A stretch of DNA of 5,365 nt from the NCBI GenBank assembly GCA_005788205.1, contig SXYT01000170.1, forward strand, positions 1-5,365. The letters are read 5' to 3'. The stretch is from Actinomycetota bacterium. Lineage in GTDB: Bacteria; Actinomycetota; Acidimicrobiia; Acidimicrobiales; Ilumatobacteraceae. Positions within the stretch are counted from its first letter, which is position 1. Each line of letters begins with the position of its first letter. This document shows positions 3,999 through 5,365 of this stretch, one piece after another. Position numbers and translations under genes: made by a program. The notes under the pieces are model-generated. The model was not told the origin of the DNA, did no database searches, and worked only from the letters and a program-made list of their open reading frames with translations.

Positions 3999-5365
3999 TT
4001 GGTCTACGCCGCGATGATGGCCGCGGTCGGCCTGACCGCCCTGAACGGCTCCACGGTCAGCACCGCCCTCACCACGATCATCTCCGACATCGGCGGTATC
4101 GAGGCGTACACCTGGGTGTCCACGTCGTACCTCCTCACGTCCACGGCGGCCACCCCGCTGTTCGGGAAGTTCAGCGATCTCTACGGGCGCAAGCAGTTCA
4201 CCCAGTTCGCGATCGTGATCTTCCTCGTCGGGTCCGTGCTGTGCGCCGTCGCGCAGAGCATGGCGATGCTCGTCTTCGCGCGGGCCGTGCAGGGCATCGG
4301 CAGCGGCGGTGCCATGGCGATGTCCTTCATCGTCATCGCCGACATCGTCCCTCCCCGCGAACGGGGTCGCTACGTCGGCGCCTTCACCAGCATCTTTGCC
4401 CTGTCCAGCGTGGCCGGGCCGCTCATCGGTGGTCTCATCGTCGACAACGCGTCGTGGCGGTGGATCTTCATCGTCAACATGCCGTTCGGCATCTTCGCCC
4501 TGTGGATGACGCAGCGCCACCTGCGTCTCCCCGTCATCCGCAGGGACACCACCATCGACACGGTTGGTGCGCTTCTCCTCGTGTCCGGTGTCGCCACTCT
4601 CATACTCGCCCTCTCCTGGGCACCCGGGCGGTTCGGGTGGGGGTCAGCACAGACGCTCGGCATGGCCGGCGCGTCGGTTGTGCTGATCGTCGTCTTCCTG
4701 TGGTGGGAACCGCGCGTTGCCAACCCGATCGTCCCCATGCACCTGTTCAAGAACCACACGGTGCAGGTCATGGTCCCCATGGTCACACTCATCAGCGCGG
4801 CCATGACGACGGTCAGCACGTTCATGCCGCTCTTCCTCCAGGCCGTCACCGGGGTCTCCCCCACGAACTCGGGCCTGCTCCTCGTGCCGATGATGTTCGG
4901 CATGACAGCGGCGAGCACTTACGTCGGCAAGCGGATCACCACGACGGGTCACTACCGCGTGTGGCCGATAGCGGGAGCAGCCCTCGGGTCCGCAGGAATG
5001 GTCCTCGTCAGTCTGGTGGACAACTCCGCCACGCGCATCGCGATCAGCCTCGTCGGCATGGCGCTGATGGGCCTGTGCGTGGGCGGCACCATGCCCACGT
5101 CGACCACCGCGATCCAGAACTCGGTCGCCGTGCGCGACCTCGGCGTGGCGAGCTCACTCTCGCAACTGTGCCGCAACCTCGGCAGCACTATCGCCGTCGC
5201 CGCCTACGGTGCGGTGCTGAACCAGCAACTGCAGGGAAGAGTCGACCCGAAGCTCCTGCGGGCACCGCGCACGGTCAACAAGCTCCCGGAGCCGGGCCGC
5301 AGCCAGGCACTGGACGGCATCTCGCACGGCATCACGACCGTGTTCAGGTGGTCCGTGCCGATGCT
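3999..5365 (+). CDS. MFS multidrug exporter, DHA2 (EmrB/QacA) type, 3' end missing
   Basis: A 14-helix-type proton-coupled drug exporter of the cytoplasmic membrane; 455 codons are present and the frame is open at the right edge. Counting from the TTG at 3999, helix 1 is at about 1-25 and motif A FGKFSDLYGRKQF at 55-67. The R and QG of motif B (ARAVQGIGSGG) are at 95 and 98-99. Motif C GPLIGG is at 140-145, followed by DNASWRWIFIVNMPFG, a strong DHA2 signature. The large loop after helix 12 (about 405-440, GRVDPKLLRAPR) is also typical. The helix-1 family acid (LDxT) is replaced by N16 in LNGST. The start is uncertain. Family-like residues PFSISPREIKL are coded from about 3969 on, but between the in-frame TAG at 3945 and this TTG there is only ATC or ATT, so TTG is simply the first conventional start. 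ATGs at 4014 and 4017 would cut into helix 1. The substrate is unknown. The gene diverges from ogt. Confidence 0.9.
   Translation, partial: MVYAAMMAAVGLTALNGSTVSTALTTIISDIGGIEAYTWVSTSYLLTSTAATPLFGKFSDLYGRKQFTQFAIVIFLVGSVLCAVAQSMAMLVFARAVQGIGSGGAMAMSFIVIADIVPPRERGRYVGAFTSIFALSSVAGPLIGGLIVDNASWRWIFIVNMPFGIFALWMTQRHLRLPVIRRDTTIDTVGALLLVSGVATLILALSWAPGRFGWGSAQTLGMAGASVVLIVVFLWWEPRVANPIVPMHLFKNHTVQVMVPMVTLISAAMTTVSTFMPLFLQAVTGVSPTNSGLLLVPMMFGMTAASTYVGKRITTTGHYRVWPIAGAALGSAGMVLVSLVDNSATRIAISLVGMALMGLCVGGTMPTSTTAIQNSVAVRDLGVASSLSQLCRNLGSTIAVAAYGAVLNQQLQGRVDPKLLRAPRTVNKLPEPGRSQALDGISHGITTVFRWSVPM

Noticed and set aside
3900..4520. Leftward open frame extending ogt upstream across the MFS gene
   Set aside because: The added part is rich in Asp, Glu, Arg and His and lies opposite MFS helices. 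ogt has a family-like N-terminus from the GTG at 3899.
4370..4952. Leftward open frames inside the MFS gene
   Set aside because: They are complementary to well-conserved MFS coding sequence and show no family features or ribosome sites.

Overview
The window is GC-rich throughout, and its coding sequences favour G or C at third codon positions. GTG starts, 4-base stop/start overlaps and promoter-like hexamers lying directly against start codons are also present. Together with the protein types (actinobacterial-style ArgS N-terminus, YqeY, PaaI-type hotdog thioesterase, DUF2889, DHA2-type MFS exporter) this suggests a chromosomal segment of an actinomycete (Actinomycetota). The genus cannot be named from the sequence alone. 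No mobile element, CRISPR array or phage gene was seen.

Left end (1-460): the 5' part of argS runs leftward out of the window. A complete tRNA-Arg with anticodon CCG points the other way, so a tRNA and its cognate synthetase are divergently paired. A GC-rich hairpin follows the tRNA.

Middle (459-2376): a compact leftward cluster is transcribed in the order yqeY-like gene, PaaI-type thioesterase, DinB-like protein. The first junction is 5 bases and the second is 38 bases or a 4-base overlap, depending on the dinB-like start. About 200 bases of divergent regulatory DNA separate it from a rightward DUF2889 gene (2377-3024). That gene converges, with a 12-base gap, on the next leftward pair.

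Right part (3037-5365): ogt (methylated-DNA cysteine methyltransferase) and a small four-helix DoxX-like membrane protein form a leftward pair with a GTGA overlap. An MFS drug-exporter gene of the EmrB/QacA type diverges from ogt and runs off the right end. The short ogt/MFS intergenic region holds candidate -10 boxes for both genes and a near-palindrome. The MFS gene has no ATG or GTG ahead of its apparent conserved N-terminus.

These look like ordinary housekeeping and accessory chromosomal genes, and I see no convincing new multi-gene system. The points most worth checking are the MFS start, the repeated 6-base spacing between -10-like hexamers and start codons (possible leaderless transcripts), and the uncharacterised DUF2889 and DinB-like proteins.
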